Part shown: piece by piece, positions 48,943-60,234 of the stretch | Layout: the number at the start of each line of letters is the position of its first letter | Numbering within the stretch: the first letter of the stretch is position 1 | Assembly (NCBI RefSeq): GCF_014656075.1 | Contig: NZ_BNBS01000034.1 | Span: 1 to 64,000 of the forward strand | DNA from: Streptomyces hydrogenans | Lineage (GTDB): Bacteria > Actinomycetota > Actinomycetes > Streptomycetales > Streptomycetaceae | Length of the DNA: 64,000 nucleotides | Direction of reading: 5' to 3' | Made by a program: the position numbers and the translations under genes | Notes under the pieces: generated by a model | What the model was told of the DNA's origin: nothing | What the model saw: only the letters and a program-made list of their open reading frames with translations | The model's database searches: none

Positions 48943-49056
48943 CGCCCGGCCGGAGCGCCCGTAGCGCCCGGCCGGAGCGCCGGTGGAGCCCGGGAGCCGC
49001 TGCGGTCACGCAGCGGCACGGGCCCCACCGGGCCCGGCCCCGGACCCCGGGAGGGC

Positions 49057-49425
49057 TCAGGCGCGCGGCGCGATGACCACCGCCGTCCCGTAGGCACATA
49101 CCTCGGTGCCCACGTCCGCGGCCTCCGTCACGTCGAAGCGGAACATCAGCACGGCGTTCGCGCCGCGCGCCCTGGCCTGCTCCACCAGACGCTCCATGGC
49201 CTGGTTCCGGGTCTCCACCAGGGTCTTCGTCAGACCCTTCAGCTCACCGCCGATCATCGACTTCAGACCGGCGCCGATCTGGCTGCCCAGATGACGCGAG
49301 CGGACCGTCAGCCCGAAGACCTCGCCGATCACCTGCCGTACCTCGTAGCCGGGGACGTCGTTCGTCGTCACCACCAGCACCTCGGGGTGCGGTCCCTGAC
49401 CGCCTCCGTACTCCTCGATGCCCAT
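49057..49425 (-). CDS. YbjQ/DUF74 family protein
   Basis: A 122-residue protein of the YbjQ (heavy-metal-binding-domain, UPF0145) family. It contains VVTTNDVPGYEVRQVIGEVF, ETRNQAMERLVEQARARGA and NAVLMFRFDV, the family pattern. It forms a dodecin-like small assembly in relatives; the function is unknown. The ATG at 49425 has AGGAGGTGA upstream at about ten bases; a GTG two codons earlier is too near this site. Confidence 0.88.
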   Translation of the reverse strand: MGIEEYGGGQGPHPEVLVVTTNDVPGYEVRQVIGEVFGLTVRSRHLGSQIGAGLKSMIGGELKGLTKTLVETRNQAMERLVEQARARGANAVLMFRFDVTEAADVGTEVCAYGTAVVIAPRA

Positions 49426-49592
49426 CGGCACTCACCTCCTGGTCACCCAGGGTCGCCGGAAGGGCGCGGCTCTGCATCCCGTGGCACCCGGGCGGAACCG
49501 GGGCCCTTCCCTCCACGTTGATAGCTTGGGGCGCGCCGTCGGCATGTCCCCGCCCGACATGCCCCCACACCGACCGCCAGGAGCCCGGAACC

Positions 49593-50987
49593 GTGAACAC
49601 GCTTGCCCTCGGACCGAGCTGGCTGGATCCGGACTACCTGATCCAGACCTTCGGCCTGATCGGTGTCCTCACCATCGTCTTCGCCGAGTCCGGCCTCCTC
49701 ATCGGGTTCTTCCTCCCCGGCGACTCGCTGCTCTTCACCACCGGCCTCCTCGTCACCACCGGCAAGCTCGACTCCCCGCTGTGGCTGGTCTGCACGCTGG
49801 TCGTCGCCGCCGCGATCATCGGCGACCAGGTGGGCTATCTGTTCGGCCGGAAGGTCGGTCCCGCGCTGTTCCGGCGCCCCGACTCCAAGCTGTTCAAGCA
49901 GGAGAACGTCGAGAAGGCCCACGAGTTCTTCGAGAAGCACGGCCCGAAGTCGCTCATCCTGGCCCGCTTCGTGCCGATCATCCGCACGTTCACGCCGATC
50001 ATCGCCGGCGTCAGCAAGATGAACTACCGCTCGTTCATCACCTTCAACATCATCGGCGGCGTCCTCTGGGGCGCCGGCGTGACCCTGCTCGGCGCCTCGC
50101 TCGGCAAGGTCGACTTCGTGCACCGGCACATCGAGATGATCCTCGTCGGCATCGTCCTCCTCTCGGTCGTCCCGATCGTGATCGAGTACCTCCGGGCCCG
50201 CTCCCAGTCGAAGAAGGCCGCCGCCCAGGGACCGGCCCCCGTCGACCCGTCGGCCCCCGCGGCCCCCGGCGACCAGGGCCCCTACGGCGAGCAGCCCGGC
50301 CAGGACGGCGAGCCCGGCCACGACGGCCGCCGGGACCAGGGCGGCTACGGCCACCAGGGCGGTTACGCCGAGCAGGGCGGCTACGGCGGCCAGGGCGGCT
50401 ACGGCAACCAGGCCGCGTACGGCGACCAGGGCGGGTACGCGGGCCAGGGCGGCTACGGCGGCCAGGGCGGTTACGCCGAGCAGGGCGGCTACGGCGGTCA
50501 GGGCGGTCAGGGCGGATACGGCGGCCAGGCGGGGCAGACCGGCCAGGCGGGGCAGACCGGTCAGGCCGGGTACGGCCACCAGGGCGGCTACGCGGAGCAG
50601 GGCGGCTACGCCGCTCAGGGCGGTCAGGCCGGCTATGGCGACCAGGGCGGGTACGCGGGCCAGGGCGGGTACGCGGGCCAAGGCGGCTACGGCGGCCAGG
50701 GCGGTTACGCCGAGCAGGGCGGCTACGGCGCCCAGGCCGGATACGGCGACCAGGGCGCGTACGGCAACCAGCCCGGTCACCACGCCCAGCCCGGTCACCC
50801 TGCCCAGCCCGGCTACAACGCCCAGCCCGGCTACGGCGAGCAGCCCGGTCAGGGCGGATACGGCGGGCAGGGCGGCTACGACGGCCAGGGCAGCTACGAC
50901 GGCCAGGGCGGATACGGCCGGCAGGGCGGCCACGACGGCCAGAACCCCCCGCCGCACGGCGGGGACGGCCGGCCCGTCCAGCGCTGA
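49593..50987 (+). CDS. DedA-family membrane protein with long Gly/Gln/Tyr-rich tail
   Basis: A 464-residue protein. The first 210 residues are a full DedA domain: ESGLLIGFFLPGDSLLFTTG, IGDQVGYLFGRKVG, HGPKSLILARFVPIIRTFTP and a final hydrophobic pair. DedA proteins help flip or recycle lipid carriers and keep the proton motive force. From about residue 225 a long tail of repeated GGYxxQ units (GGYGGQ, GGYAEQ, GGYAGQ, GHQGGY) follows, ending in NPPPHGGDG. The tail is prion-like in composition, should be disordered and cytoplasmic, and accounts for about half of the protein. The GTG start follows AGGAGCCCGG. Confidence 0.88.
   Translation: MNTLALGPSWLDPDYLIQTFGLIGVLTIVFAESGLLIGFFLPGDSLLFTTGLLVTTGKLDSPLWLVCTLVVAAAIIGDQVGYLFGRKVGPALFRRPDSKLFKQENVEKAHEFFEKHGPKSLILARFVPIIRTFTPIIAGVSKMNYRSFITFNIIGGVLWGAGVTLLGASLGKVDFVHRHIEMILVGIVLLSVVPIVIEYLRARSQSKKAAAQGPAPVDPSAPAAPGDQGPYGEQPGQDGEPGHDGRRDQGGYGHQGGYAEQGGYGGQGGYGNQAAYGDQGGYAGQGGYGGQGGYAEQGGYGGQGGQGGYGGQAGQTGQAGQTGQAGYGHQGGYAEQGGYAAQGGQAGYGDQGGYAGQGGYAGQGGYGGQGGYAEQGGYGAQAGYGDQGAYGNQPGHHAQPGHPAQPGYNAQPGYGEQPGQGGYGGQGGYDGQGSYDGQGGYGRQGGHDGQNPPPHGGDGRPVQR
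50335..50960 (+). repeat. Imperfect coding repeats in the dedA tail
   Basis: Units like CAGGGCGGCTACGGCGGC and CAGGGCGGTTACGCCGAG recur tens of times in frame, with a segment of about 90 bases (GDQGGYAGQGGYGGQGGYAEQ in protein terms, slightly shifted) appearing twice. They encode the Gly/Gln/Tyr tail and explain the long open frames on the other strands here. Confidence 0.85.
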
Positions 50988-51017
50988 CCCCCCCGACGGC
51001 GCCCCACCGCACCACAG

Positions 51018-51057
51018 AGCCCCGCCCCCGGCCCTCCCGGCCGGCGGCGGGGCTTCT
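51018..51057 (+). terminator. Terminator of dedA
   Basis: AGCCCCGCC pairs with GGCGGGGCT, with an inner CCGGCC/GGCCGG stem, followed by TTCTTC. Confidence 0.7.
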
Positions 51058-51078
51058 TCGCGCCGCCGCCCGGACGGC

Positions 51079-52731
51079 TCAGAAGCCTCGGGTCCGCTTC
51101 GCCGCGCTGCGGGCCGAGACGGCGCCCGGGGCCCGCATGAAGAGGCGGGCCAGCTCGCCTCCCAGGTTCACCCCGATCGCGATCGCCAGCGCCAGGGCGG
51201 CCGCCTTCGCCAGCGAGGTGAAGCCCTGGTCCAGGTTGTTCTGGGCGATCGCCAGCACCCCGAAGTACGTCGCGGAACCGGGCAGCAGCGGCCCGATCGC
51301 CGCCGTCACGTACGGCAGCGACGACGTGTGGTGGTACCGCGCCATCAACTGCCCGAAGAGGCCCACCAGACCCGCCGCCACCGCCGTCGCCATCACCGTC
51401 GACCCCTCGCCGGTCACCGCGATCGACGCGTACACCACCCAGGCCACCCCGCCGTTGAACGTCGCGAACAGCACCGTCCCCCGCGACTGCTGCAACAGGA
51501 TGGCGAAGGTCGCGCACAGCACCATCGACGACACGATCTGCGTCACCGGCCGCTCGACCGGGCTCAGCGCCCCCTCCGGATTGAGCTGCGCGTCGAACTG
51601 CACCGCCACGTACAGCACCGACAGCACGCCCACCACGATCGCCACGAAGAAGTAGGCGACCTCCAGGAGCCGCGCCGAGGCCGTGATGTAGAAACCGGTC
51701 AGACCGTCCTGCACCGCCGCCACCAGCGCCCGCCCCGGGATCAGCGCGAACAGGCCACCCGTGATCACCGCCGAGGGCCGCAGATCCGCGTGGAGCAGCG
51801 TCAGCAGCACCCCCATCGCGGCCGGCGGCATCGCCGCCACCAGGAACTGGTAGAACTCCGGCAGCCCGCGCCCCGCGCACAGCCACGCCAGCCGGTCGCC
51901 GAGCACCGCGCCCAGCGCCGCCACGAAGAACACCCACGCCCCGCCGCCCAGCAGCGTCGAGGCCGCGCCCGCGAGCACGCCCGCCGCCGCCGTCAGCACC
52001 CAGCCCGGGTACGGATGCCGGTTGCGCCGTATCTCCGCCAGCCGCCGGTACGCCTCCTCCGGCGACACCTCGTGCGCCGGCGCGTTGATGTCCGCGAGCA
52101 GCTGGTAGACCGCCGCCAGCCGGGTGTAGTCCGTGCCCCGGCGCCGCACCGTCCGGTTCGCCGTCACCGGATCGTCCACCAGCGACGGCTGGTACGTGAT
52201 CGACAGCAGCGTGAAGGTCACCGTCGGCTCGCACCGGTCGAGACCGTACGACCGGCAGATCGCGAACATCGCCGCCTCGACGTCCTCCGCGCCCTCCCCG
52301 CCCGCCAGCAGCAGCTCCCCGATGCGGAGCGTCAGGTCGAGCACACGCGGCACCGACGGCCCCGTCTCGTCCTTCGGCGCCCGCTCCGGCACCGGACGGT
52401 CACCCACCGGCAGCCGCAGCATCGTCCGCATCCGGTCCTGCCACGGCGCGTTGTGCGGCAGCCGCGCCAGGGGGACCCCGTACGCCGGGGTGAAGGCCGG
52501 CGGCGAGTCCTTCGCCGAGTACGTCGACGGGGTGGCGAAGGCCGAGCCCTCCGGCTCCGGCGGCGGCTCGGGCGCCAGCCCCTCCGGCACCACGAAGGCC
52601 GAGCCCTCCGGTTCGGCCGGCGGCGGCTCCGGCACCAGCCCCTCCGGCAGGGCGAACTCCGAGGTCGCCTCGTCCGACAGGGGCTTCCGGTCCTCCGGAG
52701 CCTCCTCGGGGCCCGCCGGCTCCGCCACCAC
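51079..52731 (-). CDS. ThrE-like threonine/serine exporter
   Basis: A 550-residue protein. About 110 N-terminal residues are disordered and hold two near copies of EGSAFxxPExLxPEPPP. The ThrE cytoplasmic domain follows (RIGELLLAGGEGAEDVEAAM, YGLDRCEPTVTFTLL), then about ten membrane segments in two blocks (GWVLTAAAGVLAGAASTLLG, VITGGLFALIPGRALV, AAIGPLLPGSATYFGVL). The best-known relative, ThrE of Corynebacterium, exports threonine and serine. The GTG start is the only good one near the N-terminus. Confidence 0.85.
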   Translation of the reverse strand: MVAEPAGPEEAPEDRKPLSDEATSEFALPEGLVPEPPPAEPEGSAFVVPEGLAPEPPPEPEGSAFATPSTYSAKDSPPAFTPAYGVPLARLPHNAPWQDRMRTMLRLPVGDRPVPERAPKDETGPSVPRVLDLTLRIGELLLAGGEGAEDVEAAMFAICRSYGLDRCEPTVTFTLLSITYQPSLVDDPVTANRTVRRRGTDYTRLAAVYQLLADINAPAHEVSPEEAYRRLAEIRRNRHPYPGWVLTAAAGVLAGAASTLLGGGAWVFFVAALGAVLGDRLAWLCAGRGLPEFYQFLVAAMPPAAMGVLLTLLHADLRPSAVITGGLFALIPGRALVAAVQDGLTGFYITASARLLEVAYFFVAIVVGVLSVLYVAVQFDAQLNPEGALSPVERPVTQIVSSMVLCATFAILLQQSRGTVLFATFNGGVAWVVYASIAVTGEGSTVMATAVAAGLVGLFGQLMARYHHTSSLPYVTAAIGPLLPGSATYFGVLAIAQNNLDQGFTSLAKAAALALAIAIGVNLGGELARLFMRAPGAVSARSAAKRTRGF

Positions 52732-52805
52732 TCTCTCCGCTCACACCCGGGGAATCTTGAATTCCAGTATGGGCGTCAGACGGGCGTGCGAAACGCGGAT
52801 GCGCG

Positions 52806-52836
52806 AAAGGCGGCACACCCCGAAGGGTGTACCGCC
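52806..52836 (-). terminator. Terminator of the pyrophosphatase gene
   Basis: On the minus strand GGCGGTACACCC-TTCG-GGGTGTGCCGCC forms a stable stem with one mismatch and a TTCG tetraloop, followed by TTT. Confidence 0.85.
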
Positions 52837-52864
52837 TCCCGCGAAGCCCATCGGACCAGGGGCG

Positions 52865-53356
52865 TCAGTGAGCGCCCTGCTCCTTGGCGCGCGCGATCGA
52901 CTTCTCGATCTCCGCCTCGGCCTCCTCGCGGCCGACCCAGTCCGCGCCCTCGACCGACTTGCCCGGCTCCAGGTCCTTGTAGACCTCGAAGAAGTGCTGG
53001 ATCTCCAGGCGGTCGAACTCCGGCACGTGGTGGATGTCGCGCAGGTGCTCCATGCGCGGGTCCGTCGCCGGGACGCACAGCAGCTTGTCGTCGCCGCCGG
53101 CCTCGTCCGTCATGCGGAACATGCCGATGGCGCGGCACTTGATCAGGCAGCCCGGGAAGGTCGGCTCGTCAAGGATGACCAGCGCGTCCAGCGGGTCGCC
53201 GTCCTCGCCCAGCGTGTTCTCCACGTAGCCGTAGTCGGTCGGGTAGGCCGTCGACGTGAAGAGGCGACGGTCCAGACGGATGCGACCGGTCTCGTGGTCG
53301 ACCTCGTACTTGTTACGCGATCCCTTGGGGATCTCGATGAGAACGTCGAACTCCAC
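52865..53356 (-). CDS. ppa: Inorganic pyrophosphatase
   Basis: A 163-residue family I pyrophosphatase that hydrolyses pyrophosphate and pulls biosynthetic reactions forward. The metal and substrate motifs are IEIPKGSRNKYEVDHETG, YPTDYGYVENTLGEDGDPLD (signature DGDPLDALV) and ATDPRMEHLRDI. The GTG start at 53356 is preceded by AGGAGGAG and gives the usual length; an in-frame extension upstream has no support. It is divergent from dacB. Confidence 0.96.
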   Translation of the reverse strand: MEFDVLIEIPKGSRNKYEVDHETGRIRLDRRLFTSTAYPTDYGYVENTLGEDGDPLDALVILDEPTFPGCLIKCRAIGMFRMTDEAGGDDKLLCVPATDPRMEHLRDIHHVPEFDRLEIQHFFEVYKDLEPGKSVEGADWVGREEAEAEIEKSIARAKEQGAH

Positions 53357-53458
53357 GGGTGGCTCCTCCTGAATCAACACAAGTGAATGCTCGCGACGAC
53401 GCGCGGTGATTAAGTGTCTCTCACGCACGTACGTGATCGCGAAAGGGGCTGGTCAGCA

Positions 53459-54871
53459 ATGCCGGAGCCGAGGGTGTGGCAGCTCACGGCGGGCTCCGCC
53501 GTGCTCGGTCTGGCTCTCGCCGCCGCAGCGGCGACCGCGGCCGGCCCATGGGACGGAGGCCAGCGTACGGCCGAGCGGGCCCGCGCCGCCGCCCCCGCGA
53601 CCGGTGGCGAGCGTCACCCCGCCCCGGCCGCCGCGCCCTCCGCCCCTCCGCGACCCGCCCGACCGGCCCCCGCGCCCAGCGCCCCCGGCGTCCTCACCGC
53701 CCTCACCGGACCGGCCGCCCCCGGCACCCGCCCCGCGGACCTCGCCCGCGTCCTCGTCCCCCTCCTGGCCGATCCCGGCCTCGGCACCGTCCGCAGCGCC
53801 TCCGTCGTCGACACCGCCACCGGCCGCCAGCTGTACGGCGAAGGCGCCGGCACCCCCATGACGCCCGCCTCCACCGTCAAGATCGCCACCGCCGCCGCGG
53901 CCCTCACCGCCCTCGGCCCCGACCACCGCATCGCCACCACCGTCTCCGCCGCCCCCGACGGCAGGACGGTCACCCTCACCGGCGGCGGCGACCCCACCCT
54001 CGACCCCGCCCGGCTGAAGAGGCTCGCGGCCGACACCGCCCGCGCCCTCCGGAAACGCGGCCACACCTCCGTACGCCTCGCCTACGACACGCGCCTCTAC
54101 CCCGGCCCCGCCGTCCACCCCATCGGGCCCAACGAGAACCTCGCGCCCGTCACCGCCCTCATGACCCGCGAAGGCCGCCTCGACAACAGCACGAGCGGCC
54201 CCGCCCCCCGCTCCGGCGACCCCGCCCTCGACACCGCCACCGCCTTCGCCGGCCACCTCGCCCACGCCGGCCTCAAGGTCACCGGCGACCCCGCGCCCGG
54301 CCGCACCCCCCAGGGCGCCCCCCTCGCCCGCACCCACTCCGCCCCCCTCGCCGACCTCGTCGAACGCACCCTCACGAACAGCGACAACGACCTCGCCGAG
54401 GCCCTCGCCCGGCAGACCGCCCTCGCCCACCGGCAGCCCGCCTCCTTCCGGGGCGCCGAGAAGGCCGTACGCGACGAACTCGGCAAGCTCGGCCTCCCCC
54501 TCAACGGCGCCCGCTTCGCCGACGGCAGCGGCCTCGACCGCCGCGACCGCGTCTCCGCCGCCCTCCTCACCGCCCTCCTCACCCGCGCCGCCGACCCCGC
54601 CCACCCCGAACTCCGCCCCCTCCTCACCGGCCTCCCCGTCGGCGGCTTCACCGGCACCCTCGCCGGCCGCTACGGACAGGCCCCCGCCGGCGCCGGACTC
54701 GTCCGCGCCAAGACCGGCACCCTCACCGGCGTCAACACCCTCGCCGGCACCGTCGTCACCACCGACGGACGCCTCCTCGCCTTCGCCTTCCTCGCCGGCC
54801 GCACCCCCTCCCCGGACCTCGCCCAGCCCGCCCTCGACCGCCTCTCCGCCGCCCTCACCGGCCAGAACTGA
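53459..54871 (+). CDS. dacB: D-alanyl-D-alanine carboxypeptidase/endopeptidase (PBP4 type)
   Basis: A 470-residue PBP4-type enzyme trimming peptidoglycan peptides outside the membrane. An N-terminal hydrophobic segment acts as signal or anchor, and a Pro/Ala linker follows. The active-site motifs are SxxK at Ser138-Lys141 (TPASTVKIA), SxN near 308 (TNSDNDLAEA) and KTG near 418 (RAKTGTLTGV). The ATG at 53459 is used; AAAGGGG lies about 12 bases before it. The palindrome CACGTACGTG (53426-53435) lies in the promoter region shared with ppa. The next gene follows closely. Confidence 0.92.
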   Translation: MPEPRVWQLTAGSAVLGLALAAAAATAAGPWDGGQRTAERARAAAPATGGERHPAPAAAPSAPPRPARPAPAPSAPGVLTALTGPAAPGTRPADLARVLVPLLADPGLGTVRSASVVDTATGRQLYGEGAGTPMTPASTVKIATAAAALTALGPDHRIATTVSAAPDGRTVTLTGGGDPTLDPARLKRLAADTARALRKRGHTSVRLAYDTRLYPGPAVHPIGPNENLAPVTALMTREGRLDNSTSGPAPRSGDPALDTATAFAGHLAHAGLKVTGDPAPGRTPQGAPLARTHSAPLADLVERTLTNSDNDLAEALARQTALAHRQPASFRGAEKAVRDELGKLGLPLNGARFADGSGLDRRDRVSAALLTALLTRAADPAHPELRPLLTGLPVGGFTGTLAGRYGQAPAGAGLVRAKTGTLTGVNTLAGTVVTTDGRLLAFAFLAGRTPSPDLAQPALDRLSAALTGQN

Positions 54872-54929
54872 CCCCCACGCCACCCGCGGGAGAGGACCCG
54901 AACGGGGCCCGAACCCGTACCGTTGACGC

Positions 54930-56066
54930 ATGACGAGCATCGGTGGTGCAGGCACGTCCGGAATGGTCGACTGGAACCTCGCGGTCGCGACCGCGACGAG
55001 GCTGGTCCGCCCCGGACCCGACGTCGGACGCGACGAGGCCCGCGCCGTCGTCGCCGAACTCCGCCGCCACGCCAAGGCCGCCGAGGAACACGTCCGCGCC
55101 TACACCCGGATGCTCCCCGAGGGCGCCGAACCGCACGACACGCCCGTCCTCGTCGTCGACCGCGCCGGCTGGATCAAGGCCAACGTCGCCGGCTTCCGCG
55201 AACTCCTCACCCCGCTCCTCGGCAAGATGCAGGAACGCCGCACCAGCACCCCCGGCAGCACCGTCCTCGGCGCCGTCGGCGGCAAGGTCACCGGCGTCGA
55301 GCTCGGCATGCTGCTCTCCTTCCTGGCCTCCCGCATCCTCGGCCAGTACGAGACCTTCGCCCCCGCCGCCCGCGACCTCCCCGGCGCCCCCGAAGGCGGC
55401 CGCCTCCTCCTCGTCGCCCCCAACATCGTCCACGTCGAGCGCGAACTCGCGGTCTCCCCCCACGACTTCCGCCTCTGGGTCTGCCTCCACGAGGAGACCC
55501 ACCGCACCCAGTTCACCGCCGTCCCCTGGCTCCGCGACCACCTCCAGGGCGAGATCCAGTCATTCCTCGCCGCCACCGAGGTCGACCCCGGCACCTTCGT
55601 CGAACGCCTCCGCGAAGCCGCCCAGACCCTCGCCGGCGGCCGCCCCGAGGCCGAGGAGGGCGACCCCTCCCCGTCCCTCGTCGAACTCGTCCAGACCCCC
55701 GAACAGCGCGAGATCCTCGGCCGCCTCACCGCCGTCATGTCCCTCCTCGAAGGCCACGCCGACTACGTCATGGACGGCGTAGGCCCCCAGGTCGTCCCCT
55801 CCGTCGCCGAGATCCGCGAGAAGTTCCAGGCCCGCCGCGCCCGCGGCGCCTCCCGCCTCGACCTCGCCCTGCGCAAGCTCCTCGGCCTCGACGCCAAGCT
55901 CCGCCAGTACCGCGACGGCGAACGCTTCGTCCGCGCCGTCGTCGACCAGGTCGGCATGGACGGCTTCAACCGCGTCTGGACCTCCCCCAACACCCTCCCC
56001 ACCAAGAGCGAGATCGCCGCCCCCGCCGACTGGATCGCCCGCGTCCACCGCGGCTCCGACTCCTGA
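54930..56066 (+). CDS. Zinc-dependent metalloprotein, DUF2342 family
   Basis: A 378-residue protein of the actinobacterial DUF2342 family, sometimes annotated as F420 biosynthesis-associated or zinc-dependent metalloprotease. The HExxH motif is in WVCLHEETHRTQF (about residue 180), and a later glutamate in LEGHADYVMDGVG is a plausible third ligand. The N-terminal part carries VDWNLAVATATRLVRPGPDV. There is no signal peptide. It lies between dacB and tilS in the conserved order. Confidence 0.85.
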   Translation: MTSIGGAGTSGMVDWNLAVATATRLVRPGPDVGRDEARAVVAELRRHAKAAEEHVRAYTRMLPEGAEPHDTPVLVVDRAGWIKANVAGFRELLTPLLGKMQERRTSTPGSTVLGAVGGKVTGVELGMLLSFLASRILGQYETFAPAARDLPGAPEGGRLLLVAPNIVHVERELAVSPHDFRLWVCLHEETHRTQFTAVPWLRDHLQGEIQSFLAATEVDPGTFVERLREAAQTLAGGRPEAEEGDPSPSLVELVQTPEQREILGRLTAVMSLLEGHADYVMDGVGPQVVPSVAEIREKFQARRARGASRLDLALRKLLGLDAKLRQYRDGERFVRAVVDQVGMDGFNRVWTSPNTLPTKSEIAAPADWIARVHRGSDS

Positions 56067-56329
56067 CCGCCGACACACGACGGCACACCGGCGGGGGCGC
56101 ACCGTAAGGCAGACTCCTGGGACAGGAGCGTCGGACGGCGCGACGACACCGGCAAACACCCCGCCAATCACCCATCCGAGGGACCCTGGCCGTGGGGTGA
56201 GGCGTGCAATGCTCGGGTAAGGGCCACGTTTCTGTCACCATCGACGCACTCTGAGTGACCGAACACCCCATTCCGATCGTTAAGACTCCGACCGAGGCAC
56301 CTCACCCCATTCACGAAGGGCACCGAACC

Positions 56330-57346
56330 ATGGGTCCCCATCCTGCGGTCGCGGCGATACGCCTGGCGGTCCGCCGCGTACTCCACGACGTCCTCACCGA
56401 GCACCCCACCGACCCCGCCGCCCCCCGCGACACGCACCCCCTCGTGCTCGTCGCCTGCTCCGGCGGAGCCGACTCCATGGCGCTCGCCTCCGCCCTCGCC
56501 TTCGAGGCACGCAAACTCCCCGTCCGGGCCGGCGGCATCACCGTCGACCACGGCCTCCAGGACGGCTCCTCCGGCCGCGCCGGAGAGGTCGCCGACCGCA
56601 TGACCGCCCTCGGCCTCGGCCCGGTCGACTCCGTCGCCGTCACCGTCGGCCGCGAAGGCGGACCCGAGGCCGCCGCCCGCGACGCCCGCTACGCCGCCCT
56701 CGACGCCGCCGCCGAACGCCACGGCGCCACCGCGATCCTCCTCGGACACACCCGCGACGACCAGGCCGAGACCGTCCTCCTCGGCCTCGCCCGGGGCTCC
56801 GGCATCCGCTCCCTCTCCGGCATGGCCGCCGTCTCCGGCAGCCACGGCCGCTACCGCCGCCCCTTCCTCCAGCTCGACCGCCAGACCGTCCGCAAGGCAT
56901 GCATCGCCCAGGAACTCGCCGTCTGGGACGACCCCCACAACAGCGACCCGGCCTACACCCGCTCCCGCCTCCGCCACGAGGGCCTCCCCGCCCTGGAGAA
57001 GGCCCTCGGCAAGGGCGTCGTCGAAGCCCTCGCCCGAACGGCCCAGCTCTCCCGCGACGACGCCGACGCCCTCGACACCTGGGCCGCCGACGCCGAGACC
57101 TCGGTACGCGACGAGGCCGGCGCCCTGGAATGCGCCAAGCTCTACGGCCTGCCCCCCGCCGTACGCCGCCGCGTCCTGCGCCGCGCCGTCATCGCCGAGG
57201 GCGCCCCCGCCGGCTCCCTCTTCGCCCGCCACATCGAGGAACTCGACCGGCTCATCACCGGCTGGCGCGGCCAGGGCGCCATCAACCTGCCCGGCCGCGT
57301 CGAAGCCCGCCGCCAGGGTGGCAGACTGGTCATCCGGCAAGGCTGA
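56330..57346 (+). CDS. tilS: tRNA(Ile)-lysidine synthase
   Basis: A 338-residue enzyme that puts lysine on C34 of the AUA-reading tRNA-Ile, setting its identity. The PP-loop is LVACSGGADSMALASAL; GHTRDDQAETVLLGLARGSG and RPFLQLDRQTVRKAC are the other core motifs. The ATG at 56330 gives the usual actinobacterial length; in-frame codons up to 56255 are probably untranslated. It leads into hpt after 26 bases. Confidence 0.94.
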   Translation: MGPHPAVAAIRLAVRRVLHDVLTEHPTDPAAPRDTHPLVLVACSGGADSMALASALAFEARKLPVRAGGITVDHGLQDGSSGRAGEVADRMTALGLGPVDSVAVTVGREGGPEAAARDARYAALDAAAERHGATAILLGHTRDDQAETVLLGLARGSGIRSLSGMAAVSGSHGRYRRPFLQLDRQTVRKACIAQELAVWDDPHNSDPAYTRSRLRHEGLPALEKALGKGVVEALARTAQLSRDDADALDTWAADAETSVRDEAGALECAKLYGLPPAVRRRVLRRAVIAEGAPAGSLFARHIEELDRLITGWRGQGAINLPGRVEARRQGGRLVIRQG

Positions 57347-57372
57347 CGCACGCTGCAACGAAAGTGACCCGG

Positions 57373-57927
57373 GTGAACGAGAAGGACATGGGCACCGACC
57401 TCCAGTCGGTGCTCATCACCAAGCAAGAGATCGACGCCAAGCTCGCCGAGCTGGCCGCGAAGATCGACGCGGAGTACGCGGGCAAGGACCTGCTCATCGT
57501 CGGAGTCCTCAAGGGCGCCGTGATGGTGATGGCGGACCTGGCACGCGCCCTGTCCACCCCCGTCACCATGGACTGGATGGCCGTCTCCTCCTACGGCGCC
57601 GGCACCCAGTCCTCGGGCGTCGTCCGCATCCTCAAGGACCTCGACACCGACATCAAGGGCAAGCACGTCCTGATCGTCGAGGACATCATCGACTCCGGCC
57701 TGACGCTGTCCTGGCTCCTGTCGAACCTCGGCTCGCGCGAGCCCGCCTCCCTGGAGGTCTGCACCCTGCTGCGCAAGCCGGAGGCCGCCAAGGTCGCCAT
57801 CGACGTCAAGTGGATCGGCTTCGACATCCCCAACGAGTTCGTCGTCGGCTACGGCCTCGACTACGCCGAGAAGTACCGGAACCTTCCGTTCGTCGGCACG
57901 CTCGCCCCGCACGTCTACGGCGGCTGA
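57373..57927 (+). CDS. hpt: Hypoxanthine phosphoribosyltransferase
   Basis: A purine salvage enzyme joining hypoxanthine or guanine to PRPP, about 184 residues. The PRPP motif is VLIVEDIIDSGLTLSWLL; LLIVGVLKGAVMVMADLA and VVGYGLDYAEKYRNLPFVG complete the site. Three starts are possible (GTG 57364, GTG 57373, ATG 57388); the middle one is chosen because related proteins begin with xVNEKDMG. The order tilS-hpt-ftsH is conserved widely. Confidence 0.94.
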   Translation: MNEKDMGTDLQSVLITKQEIDAKLAELAAKIDAEYAGKDLLIVGVLKGAVMVMADLARALSTPVTMDWMAVSSYGAGTQSSGVVRILKDLDTDIKGKHVLIVEDIIDSGLTLSWLLSNLGSREPASLEVCTLLRKPEAAKVAIDVKWIGFDIPNEFVVGYGLDYAEKYRNLPFVGTLAPHVYGG

Positions 57928-58113
57928 CCCGCCTCGGCGTCACGGGGAACCCGTACCGCCTTCCCCCCGTTGAACCACGGGAAGGCGGTCGCGGGCGACG
58001 ATGCTGAGGTACCGTCCGAAGAACAGCTTTTCGCACACCGCTTTTCACACCGCATTTCTCACAGAGGCATTTACCTACGGGCAGGAGGGACGGAGCGTTC
58101 TCGCTCCGTATGG

Positions 58114-60132
<2,019 letters not shown>

Positions 60133-60154
60133 GCCCCGGCCCCCCCCGGAATGG

Positions 60155-60198
60155 AAGCCGCGCCCCCACAGGTTCTAGCCTGTGGGGGCGCGGCTTTT
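60155..60198 (+). terminator. Terminator of the tilS-hpt-ftsH unit
   Basis: A perfect 18-bp stem (AAGCCGCGCCCCCACAGG and its complement) with loop TTCTAG is followed by TTT. Confidence 0.92.
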
Positions 60199-60234
60199 CT
60201 CGCGCCCAGTCAGACCAGACGGAACGAGGCACAG

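Noticed and set aside
50335..50960. Possible CRISPR-like direct repeats
   Set aside because: Repeats are in-frame coding units of uneven spacing with no unique spacers and no cas genes.
50050..51015. Repeat-rich frames opposite the dedA tail that look like a structural or antifreeze-type protein
   Set aside because: They are a by-product of the in-frame GGYxxQ coding repeats on the plus strand; the DedA frame has the start, the ribosome site and the domain.
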